Shown here: piece by piece, positions 11,528 through 23,964 of the stretch | How positions within the stretch are numbered: position 1 is the stretch's first letter | Layout: the number at the start of each line of letters is the position of its first letter | Assembly: GCA_950295325.1 (NCBI GenBank) | Contig: OX485807.1 | Span: forward strand, 37,912,440 to 37,976,439 | Length of the DNA stretch: 64,000 nucleotides | Reading direction: 5' to 3' | Origin: Polytrichum commune | Lineage: Eukaryota; Streptophyta; Polytrichopsida; Polytrichales; Polytrichaceae | The notes under the pieces: generated by a model | Seen by the model: the letters and a program-made list of their open reading frames with translations, nothing else | What the model was told of the DNA's origin: nothing | The model's database searches: none | Made by a program: the position numbers and the translations under genes

Positions 11528-12905
11528 CTATGGGGGGTCTAGTGTTTGGGGCAGGGGTTGGTGGTTTTCTATTCTTCTTTTGTGTAGGAGGATAGACATG
11601 GCATATTTAATAGCGATAGTATTGATGTTTTTAAAAGTATTTTTAATGATAGGCATAGGTATTTTAAATTTATTTTCAAGTGATTTCATTGAAGGAATGT
11701 GTGTAGTGGCTCTAGTGCCTGCGGTGATTATAATAAGGGGGTCAACTTTCCATCCTCTAGCAGCAATACTATCGATTAATGGTTTATATTTGTTATTTTT
11801 TGCTTCGAGTGTTTCTGGAGAGAATCTATCATTACAGTATGTGAATTCGATGAATTGTATGGTGAGGTTGGGGTCCATGTTTGTGGGGGGGTCATTTTGG
11901 TACGGTAATCCTCTAACACAAAGGATGTCAGGTCTAAATCTGGAGTTACAATGGCATCTTTGTGTACCGCATGTGCAAGGGAGTAGCCAATTGGGACCAG
12001 TGTTTTCCTGGGATGTATTATTGAAGGTGCCAACGTTCATGAGAATATAACATCGAGATTTTTCAGATGAGATTAGTAATTTTCTAATTTCCCATACAAC
12101 TTTGTTGTGTCTTTTGACGTGAAGTGAATGTATATGTTGTTGTTTACACGTAAGTAGTACATGTAACCACGTGTCCGGTTCGTATGAGTTGCAAATGGGG
12201 CATGCAATAGAGGGATATGATTGTCTACCGAAGAACAATTATTTTCGAGCATTGCCCATATAGGTTCCTGTTCGGAATTTGATGAGGCATGATTTTTGTT
12301 TATCTGTGATTTCCGGGTTTTCCCATAATTCGTTAGAAAGTTCTTTGTCTATATCTGCATTTCCTGTCCATTTGTAAGTGTTGGGGGTTTGTGTGGCCAT
12401 ATTTTCCAAGTTGTTTCCCTGTCGTATTTACTAATTTGTTTTTCTAGGAATCTAACAGGGCCTTTATCAGGAACGTCCATCATTGAGGCCCAAACGTCCT
12501 TTTGGTAGTAGTATGGGGTGACATGGGCATGTTCATATGGGTGAATGGCAATTTTGTGCTCTAGTTCTAGCCCTTCTTTTGCCAATTTGTCTGCTTGTTC
12601 GTTGCCGTTAATGTTGACGTGTGCTCTGACTTTGTATAGTGTGGTTGGTTGTGTTCGGTTTTGAAGTAGTTGTATCATGGTGGCGAGGGTGATTTGGTCA
12701 GGGTGGCTATTGTGAAGTGTGGGGTGTTTAATTTGTGTGTTGAATAAGTATAATACATTTAGACTGTCGGTAAATATGTAGGCGGGTTCATTTGGATATA
12801 GTGTATTAATGATTGTTAGTGTTTCATGTATGGCTATCATTTCTGCTCGTAGTATGTTTTGGAGTCCATGTAGTCTTTTAGAGATGTTAAGGCCCTTTGG
12901 GAGAG
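11528..12905 (-). pseudogene. Non-LTR retrotransposon ORF tail: RNase H, CCHC and restriction-like endonuclease domains
   Basis: The upstream frame (about 12905 to 12349) encodes a type I RNase H: LRAEMIAIHETL with catalytic Glu, IFTDSLNVLYLF with Asp, and AHVNINGNEQADKLAKEGL with the His loop and Asp. After a frame change near 12355, DKELSNELWENPEITDKQKS follows, then one in-frame stop. The lower frame (12238-11528) starts with CPICNSYEPDTWLHVLLTC, a C-x2-C-x9-H-x4-C knuckle, and continues to KRHNKVVWEI. Next comes a PD-(D/E)XK-like region: SRFRPDILCVRG, IQFIEFTYCNDR, then NNKYKPLIDSIAARGWKVDPLIIITAG. CCHC plus RHN plus RPD..E.T..K is the pattern of the restriction-like endonuclease (R2-type) group. 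The reverse transcriptase is missing, so the copy is 5'-truncated as well as frameshifted. Confidence 0.75.
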
Positions 12906-15307
12906 GAGGTATCTTTGCAAGAACAAAGCGCTACGCATGTGACACTTTCCCTAATGGGTTTATGTATGTTTCCTCAACTTTATAAATTTAGTGTATGTGA
13001 TGTATCAAGGAAAGTAGAAATAAGGAACAAAACCTCGATCTCCAATCCTTGGATTTTATATCATCCTAAATGCATTCGATCTAAGTGTATACTCTACACG
13101 GACACATGCGATTTGATTGCCCCACACTAATTTATTGACATTCCACACTATGATGAGGATTTCTCACCACGATAACAAAGCACACTACTTACTACTTACG
13201 TAGTGGTTGCTATACGGATAAACAAACCGAGCTTCAAGTTGTTGTGATCTAATTTGGTACAAAATGATTTTGCATGATGAAAATGGCTACCTATTTGCAA
13301 AACCAACGAAATTGCACATACGGAGTATATATTAGTGCAGATAGAAAGTAGTCGTAGCCGGTGAATGAAAGAGCCATGGATGTATTCTTCATTAACATCC
13401 GTCCACGCATTCATTCCGCAACAAAATTAAAAAGTATGGGCCCAAAATGTCGATGACAAAGTGAGAGCTCTTTTGATGAAACACAAAGTATCGGACTCCT
13501 AACAACTTCACCATGACGAGGTAGCGGGATTTGGGGCGGAAATTCCTCCCAAGTACGTAAAGTACATGGGAGAGACTTTCTAATACAAACGCCCTTGTGG
13601 AGATGTCCCATATGGGTTGTGGAGAAAGCCGAGCTTCGAATACTCTATAGGGCACCCACTTCGAGGAGATCACTTGGAGTTGATAAATTTCTACACTTTT
13701 TCCATTCACGGGTGAAAGACCCCGCACCCAATGCAAACCCTAACTAGGAGAGCCACTCCATCCCTTGTGGTGGGAGAGAGGGAGTTTGTGTTGTAATAAG
13801 CACGTGAATTTCCTATACATCCGAGTGGAATCGAAAACCAAAACTTCCTCTAGCACACATCGTCAATTGGTGCCAAAAAGAGAGTACAATTTCCAAAACA
13901 TTACCAAGCGAGCGGCTACACAATGGTTTCTTTCCAAAAGGAAGTGGTTGCGATTAACAAACGTTGGTATTACGAGTGTTGGTCAAAGAGTTCACAATAC
14001 ACAATACGAGTGCTCCCCATGAACATGGGATCCTAGAATTAATAAAGAATTATGCTCATGTGATACATGTTTCCACAGAATGTAACCAATGAGTTGTGCA
14101 ATGCGATGTCCTCATTGCATATATCCACATGGTATGATTTTTTTAGTATTTTATTTTTTATTGTGACAATCAACCACTCTCGATTCACTCCAAGGGTACA
14201 AATTCTTTATAGTTGGAAGTGCTCACTTTTGAAAGTCAACCAACTACCAATTTTAAGAACGTAAACTTCACGTACTTGACGTATGCAATGTGGGTCAGGT
14301 TTGGCATGGGGAGAGGCCCTAAGTTAGGCTTGATTGCAGGCACACATGCTTTTGATTAGGGTCCCAACCCAACTACGACGTGTCATGTTGGCAATTGCCC
14401 AACATTCATGGATGCCACCTTGGCTCACTGAGGTTGTTGGATGAGCTTGAGTGGATCGATGATGCATATTGGCCTTGGCCGTGACCAGACATGCCCCGTT
14501 CATAGCACCTCATTGGTGCGCAGGGACCCGAGAGGCAGACACATTTTATTTTTATTTGTTTTTGTTTTTGTTGTAAATGTTGATCCAAAGGACTTTCCCT
14601 TCTTGAAGAGTCCAATTGATATGCAAAGGTGAGTACCACCAATGAAAGTAGTCAGATTAAAGCCAATAGAGTATGCAGACAAACACATTGCACACATGTG
14701 AGATTGGTTTAGTGATTGGGAGATTTTTGGGCATAACCAGTTGAGATCCTAGTGTTTGCTGAGAGTGTCCACACCAGACTGTACATGGGGCATGCCAACG
14801 TAAAAAATGGGGCATCATGGGTTCTTAGGTGGCGGCACCGGCCTAAATTGAGCCCCACCAGTGTCCGCCCCCCCATAATTTAGAACCGGCCCGGGTTTAG
14901 TAAGGATCTTCCCCCGCCATAAATGGCTCATATAGCGGCCCTCCTTTGGCCCGCCAAGAAATTACTTTAATATCAAATACTCCAATATCCTACTTTATCG
15001 CGTGCCAAATAATAGGTGTCGTTGTCTTATGCCGGACGTTAAAGAATCCCTATCGAGCTCTGTCCGCCTAAGAATCCGTAGCCCCTGACCCACCCGCTAG
15101 TGCCTAGACCAAAATTTAATGGTGTTGCCCACGTTGTTGCCCATAGCTTACTTAACCGGACAGAACCATGGACGGAGTAAGCTCCAACCACGTTAGTCAT
15201 CCTTCGAGTCACATACCTTCATTGGACATTGTGAACATTCCTTCCTCCCATCTCCTCGAATATGCATCACATTTGCTAAATGTCTTATGCAAACGAAATC
15301 TACTAAC
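12906..15307. other. Gap: AT-rich intergenic DNA, no gene seen
   Basis: Open frames up to 114 codons (13392-13736 minus) show no family resemblance or splice partners. Homology to the retrotransposon is lost near 12905. Confidence 0.5.
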
Positions 15308-15565
15308 GTGTTATGCACCAATTCCAAATCTAGATCCAAAATTGTGTCATGCACCATACCCATAATTGTGTCGTGCACTAGATCCAAAATTGTGTCATAT
15401 ACCAGATCCATAATTGTGTTATGCACCAGATCCAAAATTGTATCATATACAACATCCAAAATTGTATCACGCACAAGATCCATAAATGTGTCATGCACAA
15501 GATTCAGAAATGTGTTATGCACTAGATCGAGATCTAGAAATGTGTCATTCACCAAATCAAAAAGT
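15308..15565 (+). repeat. 24-bp minisatellite, about 10 units
   Basis: Degenerate units of the form TTGTGTCATGCACCAGATCC plus four bases, nearly all 24 bp; one unit has six extra bases. Because 24 is a multiple of three, open frames run through the array on both strands, giving 8-residue repeats (VHDTILDL-like on the minus strand). Confidence 0.9.
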
Positions 15566-18144
15566 GGTATTTAACGAAATTAATGAATCCAAATTTGTTA
15601 GTGTGCACAACTATTTCATACAAATAGTGCTTATAGTCAAGTGGTCTTCCTCTCTAAATCTGTGATGTTAAGATTTTATAACTCTGTGTAGACACCTTTT
15701 TGTTTTGTGCCTATACTCACATGATTTGTAGGTTGTGCATGAGTACTTCTGATCGCATTTAATTCGATTATGTGCTAGTAGTTGACGTGGTGTTATGAGA
15801 TTTTGCCATGTCTAATGATTATGTTGATTCATTATAATTTATCATTCAATTCAGTGTAGACCTATGATTGTTTTGTATCCATTCGGTTGGATTATCAGTT
15901 CTGTGAGTCTTTAACCGGTTAGTTAATCCAATTGGTTTACTAACATGAACTTGTTGATATGATAACATATATTCACATATATATAACATATTGATTTGAT
16001 GAATTTTGCGGTTCCAACACAATTAACCAAACATGGCTGGAATTATGTTGTAGTTTGCGCAAAATACTTACAATTCTCATTATAGGAGGATCAACTTCAT
16101 CAACTTCAAATCCAACCACAAGACAGATGACAAAGGTGCCACTATGATCTGGTTGTCTTTACATATAGAGTTTATTATGAATGATACGAGAATGATAAGT
16201 GAATGATGTGTAAATAAATTTGTAAATTCACCAACCTGGCACTCTTTGTAAGAGTTTCGAACTGCATACTATTTCAGGCCAGTTATGTGGGATGCAAGAG
16301 AGGTACACTCATATGCAATAATTCCCTGTCGCTATAAATTTCTGGCTCTAAACATCTAAAAGATATTGTCAATGGAGAGGTGGAGTATGTGAAGTTATAA
16401 CTAGAGGCTGAAGATTAACCCCAGTGGTGTTTTTTGCGACAAACTGCACCTAGTAATGCACAGCAAACTCCATCAGCTGTACAATTCAATATTCTTTTCA
16501 CCAAAGACAACCCATGACGTCCCCCCAGACTATTTGTCGTGGATCCAATCTTATCTGGACACTGTATCATGAAACAAGATTCACAGACCTGCTTAACTTA
16601 GTCCCAGGATCATGTACAAACAGAAAGGTCCACTTAACTTAACTGACAGACATGGGTCAGAACTCCGCCCCTTGGCAGGGAAAGACCTCCTCCGCCTGTA
16701 CCACAACATGGGGGACATGATGTGTTCAGACGCTCAACACAGTTTGCAGACCTGACAGGACCTGACTTAGAAGTCCTGGGGTCCTTGGTGATGTTTCCGT
16801 CTGCACAATGAAGATGGTGACCTCTCTCTTGAAGCGAAAGTAACACGTAAAGTCTTGTTTGCCATGGCCAGAGAAATGCCTTCCTACCTTTCTGAATCAA
16901 CATTTAAAAGCTCAAATGATAGACCAGGTGAAGTGAGATTCCAGATGATATTATTGTTTCCACAGATAGTAGACAGTACACATGATTTCAATAGAAACAG
17001 CTCAATTGTACAAGGTTGAACAGCTTGCTCAACATGCTCTCCTAGTTGCACGGTCACGTGCTAAAATTTTGAAATGAACTGTGTCCACCTGTACTGCTCA
17101 GAAAATATCCTTTCTTCAAAATGCTGAAACTTGTCCTGTGGTTGTTTAAAATACGTACTTGCAAATTCAGGAGTCTGAATACAGCTTTAGAAGTTTCTCA
17201 AACTGTCAATGAAGAATGGAATACAAGGATAGTGATAGGTTTCAACGATAGGTTCTACATGATACATAAAAGTAAAATGAATGTTTCCATTCCTTCCACA
17301 TTTAATAGACATTATATAATACAGAGGATAAACTACACATACAGATGTGCAAATTGTTCATGTCCTACATATACACCATATCCTATGAGCTCAAGAATCC
17401 CTTGATCGTGCTTTCAAGAAGAACAGTAAGTCCAACCCATATCTAAAAGTTGCAAGTTTGCTTTTACATGGACTAATTACAAAACAGAAACTAAATACGT
17501 ATTCACCTCCTCAAATACCCCAACTGAGCTTGTTCCAGTCATGGATGATTGCTCTGTCAATGGTCTATAAAGAGCACACACTGCCACAAGAACAAGTGAA
17601 GTGAGAATTTTCAGCAGTAGGATACCTAACGTGCAGTTACCAGGCAGCTTATCAAACCCAACTCATCCCAACAAGAAACAACAAAACAATCTTGCTCCAT
17701 TGTTTGGAAATAATAATGTGCAAAGTGAGGAAGTCTTCATCATCCTTCAGAGAGCACTCAATGCTGTACTTTTGCTATGGACTCAAGAAAGTAGCCCTTG
17801 GGCTGTGTCGACATGAATAAGTCTCATAAATATAGACATTGCAGATATCCTCCAGGTTTCAATTAGCACCTTGTTGAGGTTACAATAATCTACTCAGGGA
17901 CAAGTGCAATCACCAATTTCAACTATCTAACAAGCTGTGTATACATAAAGATACTTCTCCAGAACTAATGCACATGGAACAATAGACATTTGCAAAACCA
18001 GGGAGATATCATATCTAAAATTTATCAAGTTCTTGCCTTGACTGGAGCATCGAACACATTTTGTAGCAGCCACACAACCCAGATCTACGTTAACAAGCAA
18101 ATAGTCATAACAAAGCTTCATAACTACAAGATGGCATACACAAC
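15566..18144. other. Gap: SurE 3' flank, no further gene seen
   Basis: This is the 2.6 kb downstream of the SurE stop. The part next to the stop has gene-like base composition and could be 3' UTR, but no polyadenylation site is placed. A minus-strand open frame at 16634-16903 has no recognisable family and no homologous exon partner. Further left the DNA becomes AT-rich intergenic sequence. Confidence 0.5.
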
Positions 18145-21100
18145 CTACGGAGCAGAAGGAAAAGTTCCAACAGCAGTGTTTATCCATTCCTCAGCTTGAG
18201 CACGTGTATGGTCCTCCAAGTGCGTTGTTAAACCCAGTGCCGTAACAGTAACCTGCTTCCAAGCCACCCCAACAGTTCTTAGTCAAATACATTCTAGAGT
18301 TCATTCAGGAATCACAACAAAGAACTTCGACCAGAATACACACTTGTTCCGATCCAGCAAATGTTAGTAGTTTCGCTCTCCACCATATTTCAAGAAGTGA
18401 AAAAGATGTTTAATACCAAATGATCAGACATTTTCCTGTGACACAATATTCTAATACCAGGCGTGTGGCTTCAAGAGTACGTACAAAGCCTTGTTCCAAC
18501 AAGCCAAAGTCATGCCCATCAGCTGTCTCCCCAACCTCCTGTTCCCCACCCTGCAACAAGTAATTTTCAAAAAAGGTCAGAATTGAGCAGTCTAAAACAT
18601 CTTGATCTGCATAGGTTGTCATGCAAACATTTCAGATACTAGGACCACCTTGCTTACAACAGCAGGAAGTCCATGCATACAATAAAAGCGTATGACTGGT
18701 GCAAGTAGAGCTCATTAATTATACTCCGTGTTTTCCATACTGAGTTCACAAAATGCTAGCAATGGCCTTTTTTTTTAAACAACAAGCATTGACTTAAAAC
18801 ATAGCTTGCCAAACACATCATACTTTGTTCTCATCTACATGTCTGGGGCGCTTGAGCCCATGTCAATAGGTTTAAAGGAGTGATCTTATGATGGTATAAC
18901 AGATTTGAAAGGAATACATACTAAAAGAAAGCCCATGTGACGATTCAAGTGTGACTTACCATTCACAACCTTCTACCATTATGTATATTAAGAAAGAAGA
19001 GTGTGGACACATTAGCAAGCTTTTCTTACCCCTAAACGGAAGTGCATTGTTTGTGGGGTCTCATTAGTTGCACCACCAGCAACCCCTACCGATTCAACAT
19101 CAGAGGACTTCTTCATCAGGTTGGCACGCCTAGCTGCTCCCTGCAAACAACGTGCCAAAAATTGTAGGTGTCAATCATCCAGCTGGGACGCAATGTTTTG
19201 CCTAATCATGCCCACAAAACCCCAAACAACATTTTGATGTAAGAGGGTCATCCTTTAACTCCATAGGACCTTTCTGGAAGTCAGTTCCTTATGATTTCCA
19301 TAGGTTGTTATGCATTAAAAATACATCAAATAATTTTCTTCCACTTGTGTGCATGCTTGGAGGTAGTGTTTGAATTTGAACAAATAGTAACCTGTTTCGC
19401 TTCATTGAGGACCAAACTTATTTTAGCACCGCTTGCCATACCACATGAGTTTGACCCTCAATGAACCGATATAGAATGCTCTTCGTTCAAACATCCACAC
19501 TACGTCCAAGCATGCACCAAAAACTTACTGAACATGGAAGGTGTTGTATGCAAAACAACCAACTCACCTCAAGTGGACTACAGGATAACCTAATATCTAT
19601 ACACCATTCACAGCAACCACCCCAGGTGAATTCTCTACTAGATAAAGATAATGAATCAAAGGATACAGAATGTGCATCCTATAATGCAGATCAATGTGTG
19701 GTTATAACAAACAAATCAGAAATTACCGCAGCAGAAGCCGCCATTCCAAGCTGTGCCATCTGTAGACCAATACCAGTGTCCTTCAACATCTGCATACGCT
19801 TCTGCTGTGTAACTTGCATCCAAGCCAAAGGTAGCCGAGAAGTGCCCTGCCTTGTGGCCTTGTAGCCCTGTCCAAACTACTAATGCAAATTAGTCCCTAT
19901 CCATCCAGCAAGAACAAGCACTTAGACAGGCACATTCTTCACACAAGGATGTGAAACCGATTATTTCAAGACCCAAATCATCACAGTGACTCTATATATA
20001 CAAGGTGAAGCTTTGTGGACGACCTTGTGCTGGAGAGGACGGTATGGAATGTCAACATTCAAAAAAAAGCCTTGAGGATAGGCTCCCTTCTCAATATCCT
20101 GTAGTGAGGAATAAATTAGAGGAAGGCTCACAGCTGTCGCTCCTATAAAATCCTGGTCGGTGCTCTCCCCTTTCTTCCTGAAAGCACAACAATGGACACT
20201 TACCATAAGCTGCAATCACCTCCTGTAACAGTATGCCCTAACAATAAAATAAATAAATGAAATAAAATAAAAAGCGTCCAAAGGTGTTCTCAATAAGACC
20301 AAGGTATTATCTTGAAGTCTCATACACATATTTCTGCAAAACCTATATACTGAACCATTGAAAGGATGATAAATTGTACCAGTCTAAGGAGAATGCTAGG
20401 GCCGGGACTCCACTTATGAAAGCTTCACGTGCTCCAGCCACAGTACCTGAATAGATGCTGCGCATGACCATTTCAGCACCAAGAGTTTTACAAAGAAAGC
20501 TACATAAGTGAAAATAACAGGAGGACAAATTCAAGACATCTTCCATACATGCACAGGCACACCAGTTACCATTTATTAAAACTTGGCTACTGTTTTCATG
20601 TAATAAATAATGCAAGATGCAAGTTCTCTTTTTACAACTTGTGTATGCACCCTTGAATAATGACTCGCAATAATTACAGTCCATGACCGAGTTGTTTAGT
20701 AAGGAGTACAGATGAAGCAGCCATACGTGTGATAACCGCAGTTGGAACCTTTGTTGATGCCACTAACCACCTGAGCCCTTCCAATTGATACACTCCAATA
20801 AGACATCAGCTTGCCGTTAAACCATATACACAATAAAAGAAAGTATCAATAAGTAACCACTGACGACACTGAACAGCAGAGCTTCAAGAACATATGTTGT
20901 GTAGGAAGAGAGTATGTCACCAGAGTGGGTTTCCTCCATGGAAATATTTCCCCAGTAAAAGCCAGTGAGACACAGTCCACTGGAGTTCCTGCAAGAACAA
21001 CAAATTCCACCATCATTCACAGACTACTCATCTATATTACAAAATGCGCACTTATACTTGAAAAAAATCAATCATCAACATACTATGCAGGTACTTTATC

Positions 21101-22447
21101 GACCTGGAGTGCACTTAACATGAGGTAATCTACAGCCCCGACAATCGGACAGAGCTTCTTGTTATTTTGGTCAATAGTAACTTAGTGCAGGCTGAGAGAG
21201 TTTGCAGATTATACCAGAGCATTCAAAGGCCGTTGCTCCCGAAATACTGACTGACGAAACCTCAACGATGCCCCTGGTGGTGATACTGTGTCCAACACCT
21301 GACTTTTCCCTACAACCAAGGACAAATCCTCAAATACAGCAAGGGAAGGTTTCGTCGGCAATAACTGGCCACCGTAGGTAGGTTATAGTCCACTTTCCAC
21401 ACATGTCCTGTTCAATTTTCAGGTTGTAAACCTTTTATGAGTAAAACCTGATGGATGATGAGATTGCGCCCCACCATATGGTTGCCATGGATTACAAGAG
21501 GCAGAGGACTTTACATCAACTTGATATTAAGCCCCCTATTCAATGTCTAAACATCGATTTATGTGAGACCAAATCGACGAATGCAGGCATTCGGATAAAA
21601 GCTTGACATTGCCGATTATTACTACATCAACGCAAATGCCGTCCATATATCGATACTGATTTAGGATAAAATTGGTGTAGGCACAGGCCTAGTTACTTAA
21701 TACAGCAGCGTAAGGCAGTTCCAGGTTGGCTATGATTAGGTGTCAAATTCAGCTAGCCATTTAGTTCTCGTAGCTTCTAACAACACCCCACACGTAACTG
21801 AATTGCCTCAGCAAGACATGAAATGACAGACATGGCGAAGTTCCAGCAATCGCCAATGCAGAGAGGAAGAACACCACAACACGAGACAAAAGCCACAAAA
21901 AAACATTTGAGTACCCGTACAAAGTGCTCAGAATGCGTAAGAAGAAGGTCCGCAAATGCAATTGGCTATAATTAGGTCTCAAATTCGGCAAGCCATTTAG
22001 TCCTGGCAGCTTTACCACATGCAAAACACCTTCTGACAATCCTGACAACATCCGCACGGAATTTAATACCGTGATTGCCTCTGCACGACATGACATGGTA
22101 GACATGGCGAAATTACAGCAATCGCCAATGCAGAGAGGACGAAAGCTATACCACCATTATCCGAGACTACGCGAAGCCACAGAAGCTATTAGAGTACTTC
22201 AAGACAGCGATACAAATTCCTAAATACAATCCCAGGGGAGGAATGAAATTCGAGCTTCTTACGAGTCCGGTGCGCAGACAAACACGTTGCATTTGCCTCC
22301 TTGCACTAAACCTGCCACGAGGGCCTGCAACCCTGGAGCCTTGATTCCGTCATCGTTGGTGACCAAAACGTTTGGAAGCTCATTGTTGCAGTCCACATGC
22401 ACTAATCCTCCGACTCTCTCCTCCGACTCCACTTCCTCGTCCGCCAT
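18145..22447 (-). CDS. SurE-type 5'/3'-nucleotidase (acid phosphatase), 10 exons
   Basis: Exons 5'->3' on the minus strand: 22263-22447, 21215-21309, 20921-20988, 20727-20770, 20380-20457, 20024-20177, 19727-19867, 19030-19140, 18485-18550, 18145-18252. They join in frame to 349 aa, about the size of plant SurE proteins. Seen: the N-terminal metal-site motif [13 protein letters not shown] (N31-D32-D33-G34), the [13 protein letters not shown] loop with the family serine, [12 protein letters not shown] with the conserved asparagines, [20 protein letters not shown], and [15 protein letters not shown]. Family knowledge: SurE enzymes are divalent-metal-dependent phosphatases that hydrolyse nucleoside monophosphates and other phosphate esters; D-D-S-N bind the metal. 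The start is the ATG at 22447, in a good context (AAAATGGC). An in-frame upstream extension to 22696 reads through a poly-T tract and is probably leader. No signal peptide is evident, so cytosolic is the default. Family call is firm; substrate is unknown. Confidence 0.93.
21722..22210. repeat. Diverged tandem duplication inside SurE intron 1
   Basis: Two adjacent segments, about 21722-21935 and 21956-22210, share the same ordered blocks: an ATTAGGT..CAAATTC segment, AGCCATTTAGT, a run containing ATTGCCTC, GACATGGCGAA, and AGCAATCGCCAATGCAGAGAGGA. The units are roughly 230-250 bp and clearly diverged. Both lie in the first and longest intron (21310-22262). Confidence 0.7.
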
Positions 22448-22785
22448 TTTGGCGAAGCTTGGCGGTCGATGTCCCCCGGTATACATCCTTGCCGGGAATA
22501 CGAACAAACTCACCCCGCCTCTCTCACAAACACAGAAACACCCCAAAAAAAAAAAAAAAAAAACCAAAAAGAACCCCCCTGTCTCAACCTCCTCCCGCTT
22601 CCTTCCGCTTCCGCAACCTCGAATCGTATCCAGTCGGGCTAGAAATCGGCCTCGAAATCTCCTTTGTGGAGTCTCCGAAGGTCCGAAGTCTCTCAACGCA
22701 AGGCTTAAATTAGAAACAAAACCAACAAACGAATGATGCAGACAGCGATGCAGGCGCGGGAATCGCTGGGGGGATTGTATATTTG
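22448..22785 (-). promoter_or_regulatory. SurE 5' leader / proximal upstream region
   Basis: This 338-bp stretch lies between the SurE ATG and the foldback transposon. It holds a 19-base A tract on the plus strand (22545-22563), so a poly-U run if transcribed into the mRNA leader, flanked by pyrimidine-rich sequence. No TATA box is obvious. The transcription start is probably here, but I cannot place it. The last nine bases (22777-22785) are one copy of the transposon target duplication. Confidence 0.4.
22777..22785 (+). repeat. Left target-site duplication of the foldback element
   Basis: GTATATTTG immediately precedes the first element base (G at 22786) and is identical to 23956-23964. Confidence 0.9.
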
Positions 22786-23955
22786 GGCAGACGATATGCT
22801 ACCCCCTACGAGCTTTTCGGGGGGGGAATATTCTGTCAGGGGGCAGCCCCCGACATTTTTCCTGCACCCGCCCGAAAATTGCTGCCCGCCCGCCCGATTT
22901 CGAAAAAACTAGTGTACTTGCATTTTTGAAGGCTACTTGTTCACAAATCCCATATTGAGTGCACTTCATTTTCAAGGTCTCAAATCCAATATATAAGTTC
23001 ACTTCCATTGAGTAAATAAGCAATTGACTAGATTTCATTTTCAAAGTGAAACCGTCAATAAAGCATGTAATTAACTTGGAAGTCAAAAATATTACAAAAT
23101 CCTCATTACCGCTGAGGTTATAATTTTTGTCGCTTACAATTGAAGGGGACTTTGTCATTCTAAAATGAAACTAAATTTTATTTTTTTATTTTTTTATAAT
23201 TAATAATATATTTAATACCTTCTACTATCACAAAGTTTTCATATGCATTTAAACTAGTTAAGTAAGATTGAATGCAACTAAGTCTAATAATTTTTTATTA
23301 ATCCTAATTATAGAAACACAAAAGGACACTGTATAGGGTGTAGTACACGGCTTTGGACATCGAGGAACACATAAGCACTGTGAAGAACATGGATGTCATT
23401 CATCGTCCTTCATCGTTTTTCATGTGTCCTTCATCGTCGCGAATATGTTAGACTTAGTTGCATTCAATCTTACTTAACTAGTTTAAATGCATATGAAAAC
23501 TTTGTGATAGTAGAAGGTATTAAATATATTATTAATTATAAAAAAATAAAAAAATAAATCATAAATTTTAGTTTCATTTTAGAATGACAAAGTCCCTTCA
23601 ATTGTAAGTGACAAAAATTATAACCTCAGCAGTAATGAGGATTTTGTAATATTTTTGACTTCCAAGTTAATTACATGCTTTATTGACGGTTTCACTTTGA
23701 AAATGAAATCTAGTCAATTGCTTATTTACTCAATGGAAGTGAACATATATATTGGATTTGAGACCTTGAAAATGAAGTGCACTCAATATGGGATTTGTGG
23801 ACAAGTAGCCTTCAAAAATGCAAGTACACTAGTTTTTTCGAAATCGGGCGGGCGGGCAGCAGTTTTCGGGCGGGTGCAGGAAAAATGTCGGGGGCTGCCC
23901 CCTGACAGAATATTCCCCCCCCGAAAAGCTCGTAGGGGGTAGCATATCGTCTGCC
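22786..23955. mobile_element. Foldback / long-TIR DNA transposon, MULE-like, 1170 bp
   Basis: The element begins GGCAGACGATATGCTACCCC and ends with its exact reverse complement. The arms run about 22786-23289 and 23448-23955, roughly 505 bp each. They differ by only a handful of substitutions and one short indel (about 98% identical by eye) and are separated by an unrelated spacer of about 160 bp. A perfect 9-bp direct repeat, GTATATTTG, flanks it (22777-22785 and 23956-23964). Nine-base duplications and very long terminal inverted repeats are typical of the Mutator (MULE) superfamily. Each arm has an open frame of about 100 codons that matches the other only because the arms are copies. No transposase is present, so it is non-autonomous. 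The arm identity suggests recent insertion or arm conversion. Confidence 0.9.
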
Positions 23956-23964
23956 GTATATTTG
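23956..23964 (+). repeat. Right target-site duplication of the foldback element
   Basis: GTATATTTG immediately follows the last element base (C at 23955). It is an exact direct copy of 22777-22785. Confidence 0.9.

Noticed and set aside
13392-13736. 114-codon minus-strand open frame
   Set aside because: No recognisable domain, no splice partners, overlapping frames of similar length, AT-rich repeat setting.
16634-16903. Extra SurE-side exon or small gene
   Set aside because: The SurE protein is already complete at 18145, and this frame has no family match.
22448-22696. In-frame N-terminal extension of SurE
   Set aside because: It translates a poly-T tract into a phenylalanine run and has no family resemblance. 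The ATG at 22447 has a better context and fits the family N terminus.
22799-23158. 119-codon minus-strand open frame, with a 95-codon plus-strand twin at 23655-23942
   Set aside because: Both lie in the inverted arms of the foldback element and match only because the arms are copies. There is no independent evidence of coding.
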